The notes under the pieces are model-generated. The model had not been told where the DNA came from. It did not search any database and saw only the letters and a program-made list of their open reading frames with translations. The translations under genes and the position numbers were made by a program. A DNA stretch of 7,809 nucleotides from VFKU01 sp964411925 (GTDB lineage Bacteria; Hydrogenedentota; Hydrogenedentia; Hydrogenedentales; GCA-2746185), in NCBI GenBank assembly GCA_964411925.1, contig CAYPNI010000162.1, positions 1 to 7,809 of the forward strand, given 5' to 3'. Positions 1 to 6,064 of the stretch are shown piece after piece. Every line of letters starts with the position of its first letter. Within the stretch, counting starts at the first letter, position 1.

Positions 1-299
1 ATGGTGTCGTAGAAGAGGCGCCAGACGCTGTCGCCGTCGTTCTGGTAGTTCTTCGCCGCGTTGATGCCGCCCTGCGCGGCGATGCTGTGCGCGCGACGCG
101 GCGAATCGTGAAACGAGAAGCACTTCACGCGATAGCCGAGTTCCGACAGCGTCGCCGCGGCCGATGCGCCGGCGAGTCCGGTGCCCACGACGATAACGGT
201 GTGTTTGCGCTTGTTGGCCGGGTTCACCAGCTTGAGGTTGTTCCGGTGCGACGTCCACTTCTGCGCGAGCGGTCCGCTGGGGACGCTGGAGTTCAGCAT
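1..299 (-). CDS. sdhA: Succinate dehydrogenase/fumarate reductase flavoprotein subunit, N-terminal part (runs off left edge)
   Basis: This is the FAD-carrying catalytic subunit of complex II, which oxidises succinate to fumarate on the cytoplasmic face of the membrane. Only the first 99 residues are in the window. Seen directly: a Rossmann dinucleotide-binding stretch VIVVGTGLAGAS (residues 35-46), then HSIAAQGGINAAKNYQNDGD (71-90). Its His71 sits where family members attach FAD covalently (family knowledge). The AAKNYQNDGDS version, rather than the E. coli ALGN type, together with the sdhC-sdhA order, points to the B-type (Bacillus/Bacteroidetes/delta) enzyme. The ATG at 299 is 4 nt after the sdhC stop. 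The only GAGG-like Shine-Dalgarno overlaps that stop and is very close to the ATG, so translation is probably coupled to sdhC. sdhB is expected beyond the left edge. Confidence 0.95.
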   Translation of the reverse strand, partial: MLNSSVPSGPLAQKWTSHRNNLKLVNPANKRKHTVIVVGTGLAGASAAATLSELGYRVKCFSFHDSPRRAHSIAAQGGINAAKNYQNDGDSVWRLFYDT

Positions 300-303
300 C
301 GCC

Positions 304-1011
304 TCAGTACCCCAGCGGCTTCGCGAACAGCGCGATGTAAAGGGGAATAGTCGCGAATGCGGCAGCAATTCCGCCACCCAAGATGAGGCTCGCGACTTTG
401 ATCGCGGGCGTGTACTTGGGATGGCTGAAGCCGAAGGTTTGGACTACGCTCTGGATGGCATGACTCAGATGCAGACCGACGCAGGCGAGTGCGACCAGAT
501 AGAACGGCACGCGCCACACGCCGCCGGCGGATTTGTACGAGTTCCACACGAGCCCGAACAATTCCTGGCTCACGTCCGGCTCGACGGCCGGCACAACAGA
601 TTGCGGGCCCGACTTTGACCCGAACGTAAAGTCGGACAGGTGAAGAATGAGGAACGCAGCCACGAGGATGCCCGTATAGCGCATCGTCGTCGTCGCGAAA
701 CTTCGGTCGCCTTTCGGCGTGTCCATCTCGTACGCCTGCGGCCGCGCCGCCCGATTCTCCCGCCACAATGTGACGGTGAGCCATACGTGAATGATGAACG
801 CCGCGATCAGTCCGGAACGCATCACCCACAGCAGGGGCCCGAGGCTCGCGACCTTGTGCGCATAGGCGTTGAACACCTCCGGCCCGCCGAAAATCAGCAG
901 GTTGCCGGAGAGATGCGCGACGAGAAAGCCGATCATGGCCAAGCCGGTCACCGCGATGATCTGTTTGCGGACCACCGAGGAGCGCAATATGCCTTTGTCG
1001 ATCGCGGCCAT
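304..1011 (-). CDS. sdhC: Succinate dehydrogenase cytochrome b558-type membrane anchor subunit
   Basis: This 235-aa integral membrane protein anchors complex II and passes electrons to quinone through haem b. Five hydrophobic helices are visible at about residues 16-41, 66-84, 111-127, 168-187 and 204-228, as expected of the single-anchor B-type family, whose usual length is 200-250 aa. Histidines within the helices, H33 (VAHLSGN), H75 (IIHVWLT), H124 (ILHLSDF) and H181/H184 (GLHLSHAIQS), match the spacing of the four axial haem ligands in di-haem B-type SdhC. This assignment is inferred by pattern, not alignment. The ATG at 1011 is preceded by GGGTGA at 1023-1018, a usable Shine-Dalgarno with a 6-nt gap. 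It is the first gene of the operon and sdhA follows after 4 nt. The identity is also supported by the neighbouring sdhA. Confidence 0.95.
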   Translation of the reverse strand: MAAIDKGILRSSVVRKQIIAVTGLAMIGFLVAHLSGNLLIFGGPEVFNAYAHKVASLGPLLWVMRSGLIAAFIIHVWLTVTLWRENRAARPQAYEMDTPKGDRSFATTTMRYTGILVAAFLILHLSDFTFGSKSGPQSVVPAVEPDVSQELFGLVWNSYKSAGGVWRVPFYLVALACVGLHLSHAIQSVVQTFGFSHPKYTPAIKVASLILGGGIAAAFATIPLYIALFAKPLGY

Positions 1012-1109
1012 GGCGTTTCACCCGTTGCGCCACGCCGTAACCGTTGGCGGACCGGCGGGCACTGAGACGACGGAACCGCCGGGGGAGAAAGGGCGGCGGA
1101 TTGCCGCGT

Positions 1110-1122
1110 GACCCCCGGGGAC
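1110..1122. repeat. Short near-palindrome at the predicted sdh transcription start
   Basis: GACCCCCGGGGAC is a near-perfect dyad centred on base 1116, with one mismatched pair. It lies where the candidate sdh promoter would start transcription. It could be an operator, but GC-rich DNA produces such short dyads often. Confidence 0.2.
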
Positions 1123-1128
1123 AACGCG

Positions 1129-1158
1129 AGTGTATCCAAATGGCGCGGCTAAAGACAA
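1129..1158 (-). promoter_or_regulatory. Candidate sigma70-type promoter for sdhCA
   Basis: Reading the minus strand, TTGTCT (1158-1153) and TACACT (1134-1129) are separated by 18 nt. Each matches 4 of 6 consensus bases. This would start transcription near 1122 and give sdhC a leader of roughly 110 nt. The match is modest and high-GC genomes often use degenerate boxes, so this is only a candidate. Confidence 0.3.
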
Positions 1159-1180
1159 CGCGCGCACAGGGTTACGCCCG

Positions 1181-1200
1181 TACCGGCGCGGCAGCCGGTA
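1181..1200. repeat. Perfect 7-bp inverted repeat upstream of the DUF1800 gene
   Basis: TACCGGC (1181-1187) and GCCGGTA (1194-1200) are perfect reverse complements separated by 6 nt. The right arm overlaps the first two bases of the TATACT box. That is the position expected of a repressor operator between the -35 and -10 elements. If transcription starts further upstream, it would instead form an RNA hairpin just before the ribosome binding site. Confidence 0.4.
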
Positions 1201-1204
1201 TACT
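1199..1204 (+). promoter_or_regulatory. Candidate -10 box for the DUF1800-DUF1501 operon
   Basis: TATACT matches 5 of 6 bases of the sigma70 -10 consensus and stands out in a GC-rich region. It lies 24 nt before the ATG and 12 nt before the Shine-Dalgarno. No good -35 hexamer sits at the usual 16-18 nt upstream. Either an activator is needed or the box is coincidental. Confidence 0.3.
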
Positions 1205-1216
1205 GACGTGGGCCAC

Positions 1217-1224
1217 AGGAGGAG
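1217..1224 (+). promoter_or_regulatory. Ribosome binding site that fixes the DUF1800 start
   Basis: AGGAGGAG is a near-ideal Shine-Dalgarno. Its AGGAGG core is followed by 6 nt and then ATG at 1229. It supports this start over the longer in-frame reading from 1130, whose extra 33 residues lack family similarity. Confidence 0.85.
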
Positions 1225-1228
1225 CTCG

Positions 1229-2863
1229 ATGAGTCTGAATCCCAGCCTCGAACCACTCGCCGCATCGCGCTGGTCCGAGCACCACGCGCGTCATCTGCTC
1301 AATCGCGCGGGATTTGGCGTTCCGGAGGCACGCGTGCGCGAACTGGCCGCGCTCTCGCCCGAGGAGGCCGCCGCCAACCTGGTCTACTTCCGCAGCAAGC
1401 CGGAGAACGGCAGGGAGCCAAACTTCCTCCCGACGGCGCAGGAGTATCGCGATTACGCGGAGGCGCGCCGCGCCGCGGACGACGACGAGGCCCGCCGGAT
1501 CCGAAACGAGTGGCAAGCCCGCGAGCGCGCGGCGGTGGTGCAGCTTCAGGCGTGGTGGCTCGAGCGTATGACGACGACCGAGCGGCCGCTCCAGGAAAAG
1601 CTGGCGCTGTTCTGGCACGGGCATTTCGCCACGTCCGCGCAGAAAGTCCAGGCGTCCGTCTCCAATTTCGAGTTGAACGACCTGTTCCGCAAGCAGGCCG
1701 CCGGGAACTTCAAAGAATTGACCATCGCCGTAGGCCAGTCCTCCGCGATGCTGCGGTATCTCGACAACGTCCAGAACGTCAAGCAACACCCGAACGAGAA
1801 CTGGGCGCGCGAACTCATGGAACTGTTCACCATGGGTGTCGGAAACTACACCGAGACCGATATCAAGGAATCGGCGCGCGCGTTCACCGGCTGGACGCAG
1901 GCGAACGGCCGGTTCCGGTTCGACGAGAAGCGGCACGACTTCGGGAGCAAGACGTTCCTCGGCCGCACGGGAGATTTCGACGGCTGGGACATCATCGACA
2001 TCATCTTCGAACAGCCGGTCACCGCGGAATTCATCGCACGCAAGATGTGGAAGTTCTTCGCGGACGACCGGCCGGACGCCGAGGTGGTCAAGGCGCTTGC
2101 GGGTGTGCTGCGTGACAACAACTACGACATCGCGCCCATGTTGCTCGCGATGTTCTCCTCGCGCGCGTTCTATTCGGACGCCGTCATCGGCACGCAGATC
2201 AAAAGCCCGGTACAGTTCGTCGTCCAGCTTGCCGCGCACCTCGGCCTCGAGTCCCCGCCCTACGTCGCGATGGCGCGGGCGGCCGGCACGCTCGGCCAGT
2301 CGCTGTTTTATCCGCCCAACGTCAAGGGCTGGGACGGCGGCCGCGCGTGGATCAACGCCAACACGCTGCTGCAGCGGTACAACATGTCGCGCACGATCAT
2401 CGTCGCCGACCTCGTCGAGCCGGACGAAATGACCATGCTCGACATGGGCGCGATGCGCCAGAACATGGGCCAGCGGTACAAGGATCAATTCCAGCAGGCG
2501 CTCGGCGAGATGCCGGAGGCGCAGCAAAAAATGATCCGGCAGGAAATGAAGACGGCCGAGACGAAGGAAGCGCGGACCGCGATCCTGCAGCGTACGCTGC
2601 TCGAACAGGGCGCCGGAAACGGCTGGGACGTCCGCGGGATCTTCGCGGCGCTCGAGTTCTCCAGGACCGGCGAGTGCATAGACGCGCTTGCCGCGCGCTA
2701 CCTGCACCGCGAACTTTCCCGCGAGCAGCGCTCGACGCTGGCGGCCGCGTTGACGCCGTCCGCCTCGCTCGACGCGCCGTTGTCCGCGGACTCGCTCTCG
2801 ACCGGCCAGATGACGAGCGTGCTTCATCTCGTGTTCAGCCTGGCCGAATACCAACTGTGCTGA
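1229..2863 (+). CDS. DUF1800 family protein
   Basis: A 544-aa protein of the DUF1800 family, whose biochemical function is unknown. Family hallmarks are seen in order: ARHLLNRAGFG (20-30), PLQEKLALFWHGHFATS (120-136), MLRYLDNVQNVKQHPNENWA (174-193) running into RELMELFTMGVGNYTETD (194-211), ARAFTGWT (216-223), FIARKMWKFFA (268-278), IKSPVQFV (324-331), LFYPPNVKGWDGGRAWIN (359-376) and the terminal EYQLC. The length fits the family. No signal peptide or membrane helix is visible, although its operon partner is Tat-exported. Residues about 394-462 form a Met/Gln/Glu-rich hydrophilic stretch that looks like an insertion or extended loop. It is the first gene of a two-gene operon, and the DUF1501 gene follows after 20 nt. 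The two families occur together in many phyla, which suggests a joint role. The family call is firm; the role is unknown. Confidence 0.93.
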   Translation: MSLNPSLEPLAASRWSEHHARHLLNRAGFGVPEARVRELAALSPEEAAANLVYFRSKPENGREPNFLPTAQEYRDYAEARRAADDDEARRIRNEWQARERAAVVQLQAWWLERMTTTERPLQEKLALFWHGHFATSAQKVQASVSNFELNDLFRKQAAGNFKELTIAVGQSSAMLRYLDNVQNVKQHPNENWARELMELFTMGVGNYTETDIKESARAFTGWTQANGRFRFDEKRHDFGSKTFLGRTGDFDGWDIIDIIFEQPVTAEFIARKMWKFFADDRPDAEVVKALAGVLRDNNYDIAPMLLAMFSSRAFYSDAVIGTQIKSPVQFVVQLAAHLGLESPPYVAMARAAGTLGQSLFYPPNVKGWDGGRAWINANTLLQRYNMSRTIIVADLVEPDEMTMLDMGAMRQNMGQRYKDQFQQALGEMPEAQQKMIRQEMKTAETKEARTAILQRTLLEQGAGNGWDVRGIFAALEFSRTGECIDALAARYLHRELSREQRSTLAAALTPSASLDAPLSADSLSTGQMTSVLHLVFSLAEYQLC

Positions 2864-2870
2864 AGTAACG

Positions 2871-2876
2871 AAGGAG
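2871..2876 (+). promoter_or_regulatory. Ribosome binding site of the DUF1501 gene
   Basis: AAGGAG is followed by 7 nt and then ATG at 2884. It lies in the 20-nt gap after the DUF1800 stop, so the downstream gene has its own strong initiation signal. No promoter-like sequence fits in the gap, so the two genes should share one transcript. Confidence 0.8.
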
Positions 2877-2883
2877 CAATTCG

Positions 2884-4113
2884 ATGCCGCACATTCTCTC
2901 GCGACGTGATTTCATGAAGTCGGCCGCCGTCTTCTCGGCGATGGGTCTCGCACCCCAGTTCCTCACGCGCACGGCCGAGGCCGCGCAACAGAGCATCCTC
3001 GGATTCAAGGACGATCGCGTGCTCGTGGTCGTGCAACTCGGCGGCGGCAATGACGGTCTGAACACGCTCGTGCCGTATGGGGACGACGCCTATTACCGCG
3101 CGCGTCCGCGGCTCGGACTCAAGGATGATCGGCTGATCAAGATCAACGATCACGTCGCGCTCAACAGCAAGCTCGACGGCCTCATGCGCCTCTACGACAA
3201 CGGCCAGCTCGGCATCATCCAGGGCGTCGGCTATCCCAATCCCGACCGTTCGCATTTCCGGTCGATGGAGATCTGGCATACCGCGTCCGACTCGAACGAG
3301 TTCCTGGGCGACGGCTGGATCGGGCGGTATTTCGATCACGCATGCAGCGGCACGGCGCGTCCCCAGGCCGGGGTCGCGATCGGCAAGGAACGCCCGCAGG
3401 CGTTCGACGGTCACCGCGGCTTCGGCGTCGCGTTCGAGACGCCGGAGACGTTCGGCTGGCAACCGGGCGACGGCGCGGACAATGTAGAAAACTTCACCAG
3501 GGCGAACTCGCCCGACCTGCCCGCGGACAACGGCAGCAACCTCGATTTCCTGCGGCATGTCACGTCGGACGCGATCATGAGCTCGAAAGAGGTGCACGAA
3601 GCGGCGATGCACGCCGGCGCGCAGCCGCCCAAGGGCCGCGCGATCGCGCCGCAGCTCGACATCGTCGCCAAGCTTATCCGCGGCGACCTGCAGACGCGCA
3701 TCTATTACGTTTCAGGAAGCGGGTTCGACACGCACGCGAACCAGCTCGGAACGCACGACAACCTGCTCACGAACGTCGGCAATTCGCTGCACGCGTTTCA
3801 GGAACGGCTCCGACAGGACGGCACGGCGGGCCGCGTCACGACGCTCGTCTTCTCGGAATTCGGCCGCCGCGTCCAGGAGAACCGCTCGGGCGGCACGGAC
3901 CACGGCACGGCCGCGCCGATGTTCGTCGTCGGCGATCGCATCAAGCCGGGCCTGCATGGCGCGTACCCGAGCCTGACCGAACTCGATCAGGGCGATCTCA
4001 TCCACACGGTCGATTTCCGCCAGGTGTATGCCGCGGTCCTCGATGATTGGTTCGGCGTCAAGCCGGCCAGCGTCCTCGGCCAGGACTTCAAGCGGCTACC
4101 GCTATTGGCGTAG
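2884..4113 (+). CDS. Tat-exported DUF1501 family protein (alkaline phosphatase-like fold)
   Basis: A 409-aa protein of the DUF1501 family, placed in the alkaline phosphatase/sulfatase-like superfamily; no reaction is established for it. The N-terminus is a clear twin-arginine signal: SRRDFMK (6-12), a hydrophobic stretch AAVFSAMGLAPQFL (14-27) and a likely cleavage site after AEA near residue 33. It should therefore be exported folded, possibly with a metal bound. Family motifs are QLGGGNDGLNTLVPYG (51-66), NPDRSHFRSMEIWHTA (119-134), GSGFDTHANQ (278-287), FSEFGRRVQEN (323-333), GTDHGTAAPMFVVGD (337-351) and the terminal VDFRQVYAAVLDDWFG (376-391). The conserved Asp/His/Ser residues in these motifs are candidates for metal or substrate binding, by inference. 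Second gene of the operon with DUF1800. Length is normal and no residue is obviously missing. Confidence 0.94.
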   Translation: MPHILSRRDFMKSAAVFSAMGLAPQFLTRTAEAAQQSILGFKDDRVLVVVQLGGGNDGLNTLVPYGDDAYYRARPRLGLKDDRLIKINDHVALNSKLDGLMRLYDNGQLGIIQGVGYPNPDRSHFRSMEIWHTASDSNEFLGDGWIGRYFDHACSGTARPQAGVAIGKERPQAFDGHRGFGVAFETPETFGWQPGDGADNVENFTRANSPDLPADNGSNLDFLRHVTSDAIMSSKEVHEAAMHAGAQPPKGRAIAPQLDIVAKLIRGDLQTRIYYVSGSGFDTHANQLGTHDNLLTNVGNSLHAFQERLRQDGTAGRVTTLVFSEFGRRVQENRSGGTDHGTAAPMFVVGDRIKPGLHGAYPSLTELDQGDLIHTVDFRQVYAAVLDDWFGVKPASVLGQDFKRLPLLA

Positions 4114-4120
4114 GGCTATC

Positions 4121-4233
4121 TGATTCACCACGAAAGGAGCCGAAAAAACCACCAAATCACACTAAAGACACTTGGGTTTGAGTGTTTGTTCGTGCGCTTT
4201 CGTCATTTTTTCGGTAGTTTTCGTGGCGAATCA
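4121..4233. repeat. 113-nt imperfect palindrome between convergent genes
   Basis: The outer arms 4121-4148 and 4206-4233 pair at 23 of 28 positions by Watson-Crick rules, plus 2 G-U. The middle segment 4149-4166 with 4188-4205 pairs at 11 of 18. The apex is ACACT/AGTGT (4168-4172 with 4181-4185) around an 8-nt loop. The left arm carries CCACGAAA, CCGAAAAAA and similar units, so it reads as degenerate CACGAAA-type repeats facing their reverse complement. It starts 7 nt after the DUF1501 stop and ends 26 nt before the stop of the convergent gene. It encodes no protein. It may be a dispersed intergenic repeat element. Confidence 0.75.
4143..4211. terminator. Possible bidirectional transcription terminator
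   Basis: An A6 run (4143-4148) and a T6 run (4206-4211) flank the inner, imperfect stem-loop. Each strand therefore reads stem then T6, the layout of a two-way intrinsic terminator serving the two convergent genes. The inner stem is AT-rich and interrupted, so its strength is uncertain. Confidence 0.5.
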
Positions 4234-4259
4234 TTTGAATTTTCCGATTCGTTTCCAAC

Positions 4260-5984
4260 CTACGCCTCGACGCAGCCACGGAAGAACTCGACGCAACCTT
4301 TGCGGATATTGCGCACGTTGTAGCCGCCCTCCTGCACGACGAGCACCGGCAGGCCGGTATCGACGATGCGGCGCCCGAGCGTTCGCATGAACTCGGGCTT
4401 GATCAGCAGCGTCCCGGTCGGGTCGCCCTTGAGGATGTCGTAGCCCAGCGCGACAATGAGCACGTCCGCGCGGAATTTGTGCACGGCCTCGAGCGCGCGG
4501 CGAATCGCCGGCAGATACTGTTCCTCGCCGGACTGCGGCGCAAGCGGATAATTCTGGTTGTAGCCGAGCCCGCGCCCCGCGCCTGTCTCGTTCGCATACC
4601 CGCTGAAGTACGGGTACGCGTAATCCGGATTGCCGTGTATGGACAGCGTGAGCACGTCGTCGCGCTCGTAGAAAATGTCTTGCGCGCCATTGCCGTGGTG
4701 AAAGTCGATGTCGAGAACTGCGACCTTCGCATGCGCGCCGAGGTGCTGCGCCGCGATGGCCGCGTTGTTGAAGTAACAAAACCCGCCGAAGAACCGCCGG
4801 CCCGCGTGGTGTCCCGGTGGCCGGCACACGGCATACGCGAGTCGCCGCCCGGACAGGATCTCGTCCGCGGCCGTCAGCGCACAATTCGCCGAAGCCCGCG
4901 CCGCGACGTAGCCGTTCCGGTACAGCGGCGTCCCGGTGTCGAGACAGTAATACCCCGCCTGAACGGCAACCGACTTCGGCCGCTTGTCCAATCGGCGAAT
5001 CGGGAACGTGTCGGGGTAGTACGGCCGGCCCTCCTTCAGCTTCGCGCACACGGTCTGCAGGTAATACACGAGATCCATGTCGTGTACGGCGAGGATGGGT
5101 TTCTCGCCGTAGTCGCGCGCCGGGACGGACGTAAACAACCCCGACTGCCCCAACGCGTCCTTAATCGTCTCGGCACGAATCGGCTTCTCGAAATAGCCGC
5201 GCTCGGCGATGTGATGGATCTCGTGTTTGGGCGTGTACACGATCGAGTAGCCCGCGCCGAGCCGCGTAGACGTTACTTCGGCCTTTGTCTCGGGGCGTTT
5301 GGTCGCGCGACGCTCGCGGAATCGCACGGGATCGTCGCGGAATGAATCGACCACGCGCCGGACGTACTTCGGGTCGACGACGTGGCCGAACCGAGTCGAG
5401 AGAATCAAACCAACGGCGCGCCGCGCCTCCTCCGCGCCGAGTTTCGTCGTCACGCCGAGGCCGTCGAAAAGGAGGAGCGCGCGCGTCGGCGGATCGCCGA
5501 TCGGCGTGTCGTAGGCGGTCCCCTCGACGACGCGCACGCCGTATTGCTCGTAGAATCGCATGCGGCGCTTGGCTTCGGCGAGCTTGACGGGGTCCGGCAT
5601 GCGCTCGGCGTCGTCGGGATCGACCTCGAGATACAAACCCCGCGCGTCCGACTGCACGGCAAACTCGCGCGTGGCTTCGTACAGGGCGCCGCCGACGCCG
5701 CCGCTGCGCAGTCCGGGCCGTACTGCGATAAAGTCCAGAAACACGCAGCGTTCCGCGGCAAAATGCAGCACGAGCGCGAAACCGTCCACGCGCCCCGCCG
5801 CACCCTCTGCGACCACGAGCACCGCGCGGTACCCATGCGCGATCGGGTCGCGCAGTAAAGCGGGAATTCTGTCCGCGTACCCGGCCAACTCGGGAAACGA
5901 CGCGCGGAAAATCTCCTGCACCTGCTCGACGCGGTCGCGGGACAACAACGACGCGCCGCCATATATCACGCGGATCCGGATCAC
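4260..5984 (-). CDS. GNAT acetyltransferase fused to histone deacetylase-family (acetylpolyamine amidohydrolase-like) deacetylase
   Basis: A 574-aa cytoplasmic fusion protein. Residues 1 to about 175 are a GNAT N-acetyltransferase: FIAVRPGLRSGGVGGALYE (85-103) holds the acetyl-CoA motif R93-x-x-G96-x-G98, and RFYEQYGVRVVEG (143-155) is the C-terminal GNAT motif. Residues 176-245 are an unassigned, charged linker. Residues 246-574 are a zinc deacetylase of the arginase/deacetylase fold: paired histidines PPGHHAG (H392, H393), zinc ligands in DIDFHHGNGAQDIFY (D427, H429) and GYDILKGDPTG (D521), and catalytic Tyr in QEGGYN (Y555). PDYAYPYFSGYANETGAGRG (453-472) and the long loop around 318-352 resemble acetylpolyamine amidohydrolases more than eukaryotic HDACs. 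Substrate (polyamine or protein lysine) is unknown. Start is GTG, backed by GAGGAG 8 nt upstream. Likely downstream partner of the cyclase/TPR gene, 80 nt away. Confidence 0.93.
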   Translation of the reverse strand: MIRIRVIYGGASLLSRDRVEQVQEIFRASFPELAGYADRIPALLRDPIAHGYRAVLVVAEGAAGRVDGFALVLHFAAERCVFLDFIAVRPGLRSGGVGGALYEATREFAVQSDARGLYLEVDPDDAERMPDPVKLAEAKRRMRFYEQYGVRVVEGTAYDTPIGDPPTRALLLFDGLGVTTKLGAEEARRAVGLILSTRFGHVVDPKYVRRVVDSFRDDPVRFRERRATKRPETKAEVTSTRLGAGYSIVYTPKHEIHHIAERGYFEKPIRAETIKDALGQSGLFTSVPARDYGEKPILAVHDMDLVYYLQTVCAKLKEGRPYYPDTFPIRRLDKRPKSVAVQAGYYCLDTGTPLYRNGYVAARASANCALTAADEILSGRRLAYAVCRPPGHHAGRRFFGGFCYFNNAAIAAQHLGAHAKVAVLDIDFHHGNGAQDIFYERDDVLTLSIHGNPDYAYPYFSGYANETGAGRGLGYNQNYPLAPQSGEEQYLPAIRRALEAVHKFRADVLIVALGYDILKGDPTGTLLIKPEFMRTLGRRIVDTGLPVLVVQEGGYNVRNIRKGCVEFFRGCVEA

Positions 5985-5992
5985 CCGGACGT

Positions 5993-5998
5993 CTCCTC
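5993..5998 (-). promoter_or_regulatory. Ribosome binding site supporting the GTG start of the GNAT-deacetylase gene
   Basis: On the minus strand, GAGGAG (5998-5993) is followed by 8 nt and then GTG at 5984. The next in-frame start candidate, a GTG five codons later, would be too far from it. This supports the non-ATG start. Confidence 0.75.
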
Positions 5999-6064
5999 AG
6001 GGTTCCCAACCAATGGAAACACGCAGGATAAACAGTCGAGGCCGCGATCCGCGAACTGCGTCGC

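Noticed and set aside
293..1033. 246-codon alternative frame covering sdhC
   Set aside because: Arg/His-rich out-of-frame translation; the real sdhC frame gives five membrane helices and haem-ligand histidines.
1130..1228. 33-residue N-terminal extension of the DUF1800 protein
   Set aside because: No Shine-Dalgarno fits that start, the residues look like translated intergenic DNA, and the ATG at 1229 follows an ideal AGGAGG.
1172..2854. 560-codon open frame on the minus strand opposite the DUF1800 gene
   Set aside because: It is an Arg/Leu/Glu-rich shadow produced by high-GC codon usage. The plus strand carries clear DUF1800 motifs and a strong ribosome binding site, and the antisense translation shows no recognisable motif.
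2824..3612. 262-codon minus-strand open frame opposite DUF1501
   Set aside because: Shadow frame: no motif, and it overlaps a well-supported gene on the other strand.
4121..4233. Terminal inverted repeats of an insertion sequence, or a CRISPR repeat unit
   Set aside because: Only about 57 nt lie between the outer arms, with no transposase and no obvious target duplication. There is a single palindrome with no repeat-spacer series.
4227..4251. Small stem CGAATC/GATTCG as a separate terminator for the minus-strand gene
   Set aside because: The 6-bp stem has a 13-nt loop and no T tract after it on the minus strand; the larger palindrome is the better candidate.
4172..4390. 72-codon plus-strand open frame starting in the convergent intergenic region
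   Set aside because: It has no ribosome binding site, begins inside the palindrome and runs into the antisense of the deacetylase gene.
4479..5345. 288-codon plus-strand open frame opposite the deacetylase domain
   Set aside because: Low-complexity Arg/Val-rich shadow; the minus strand encodes an intact deacetylase active site across this stretch.
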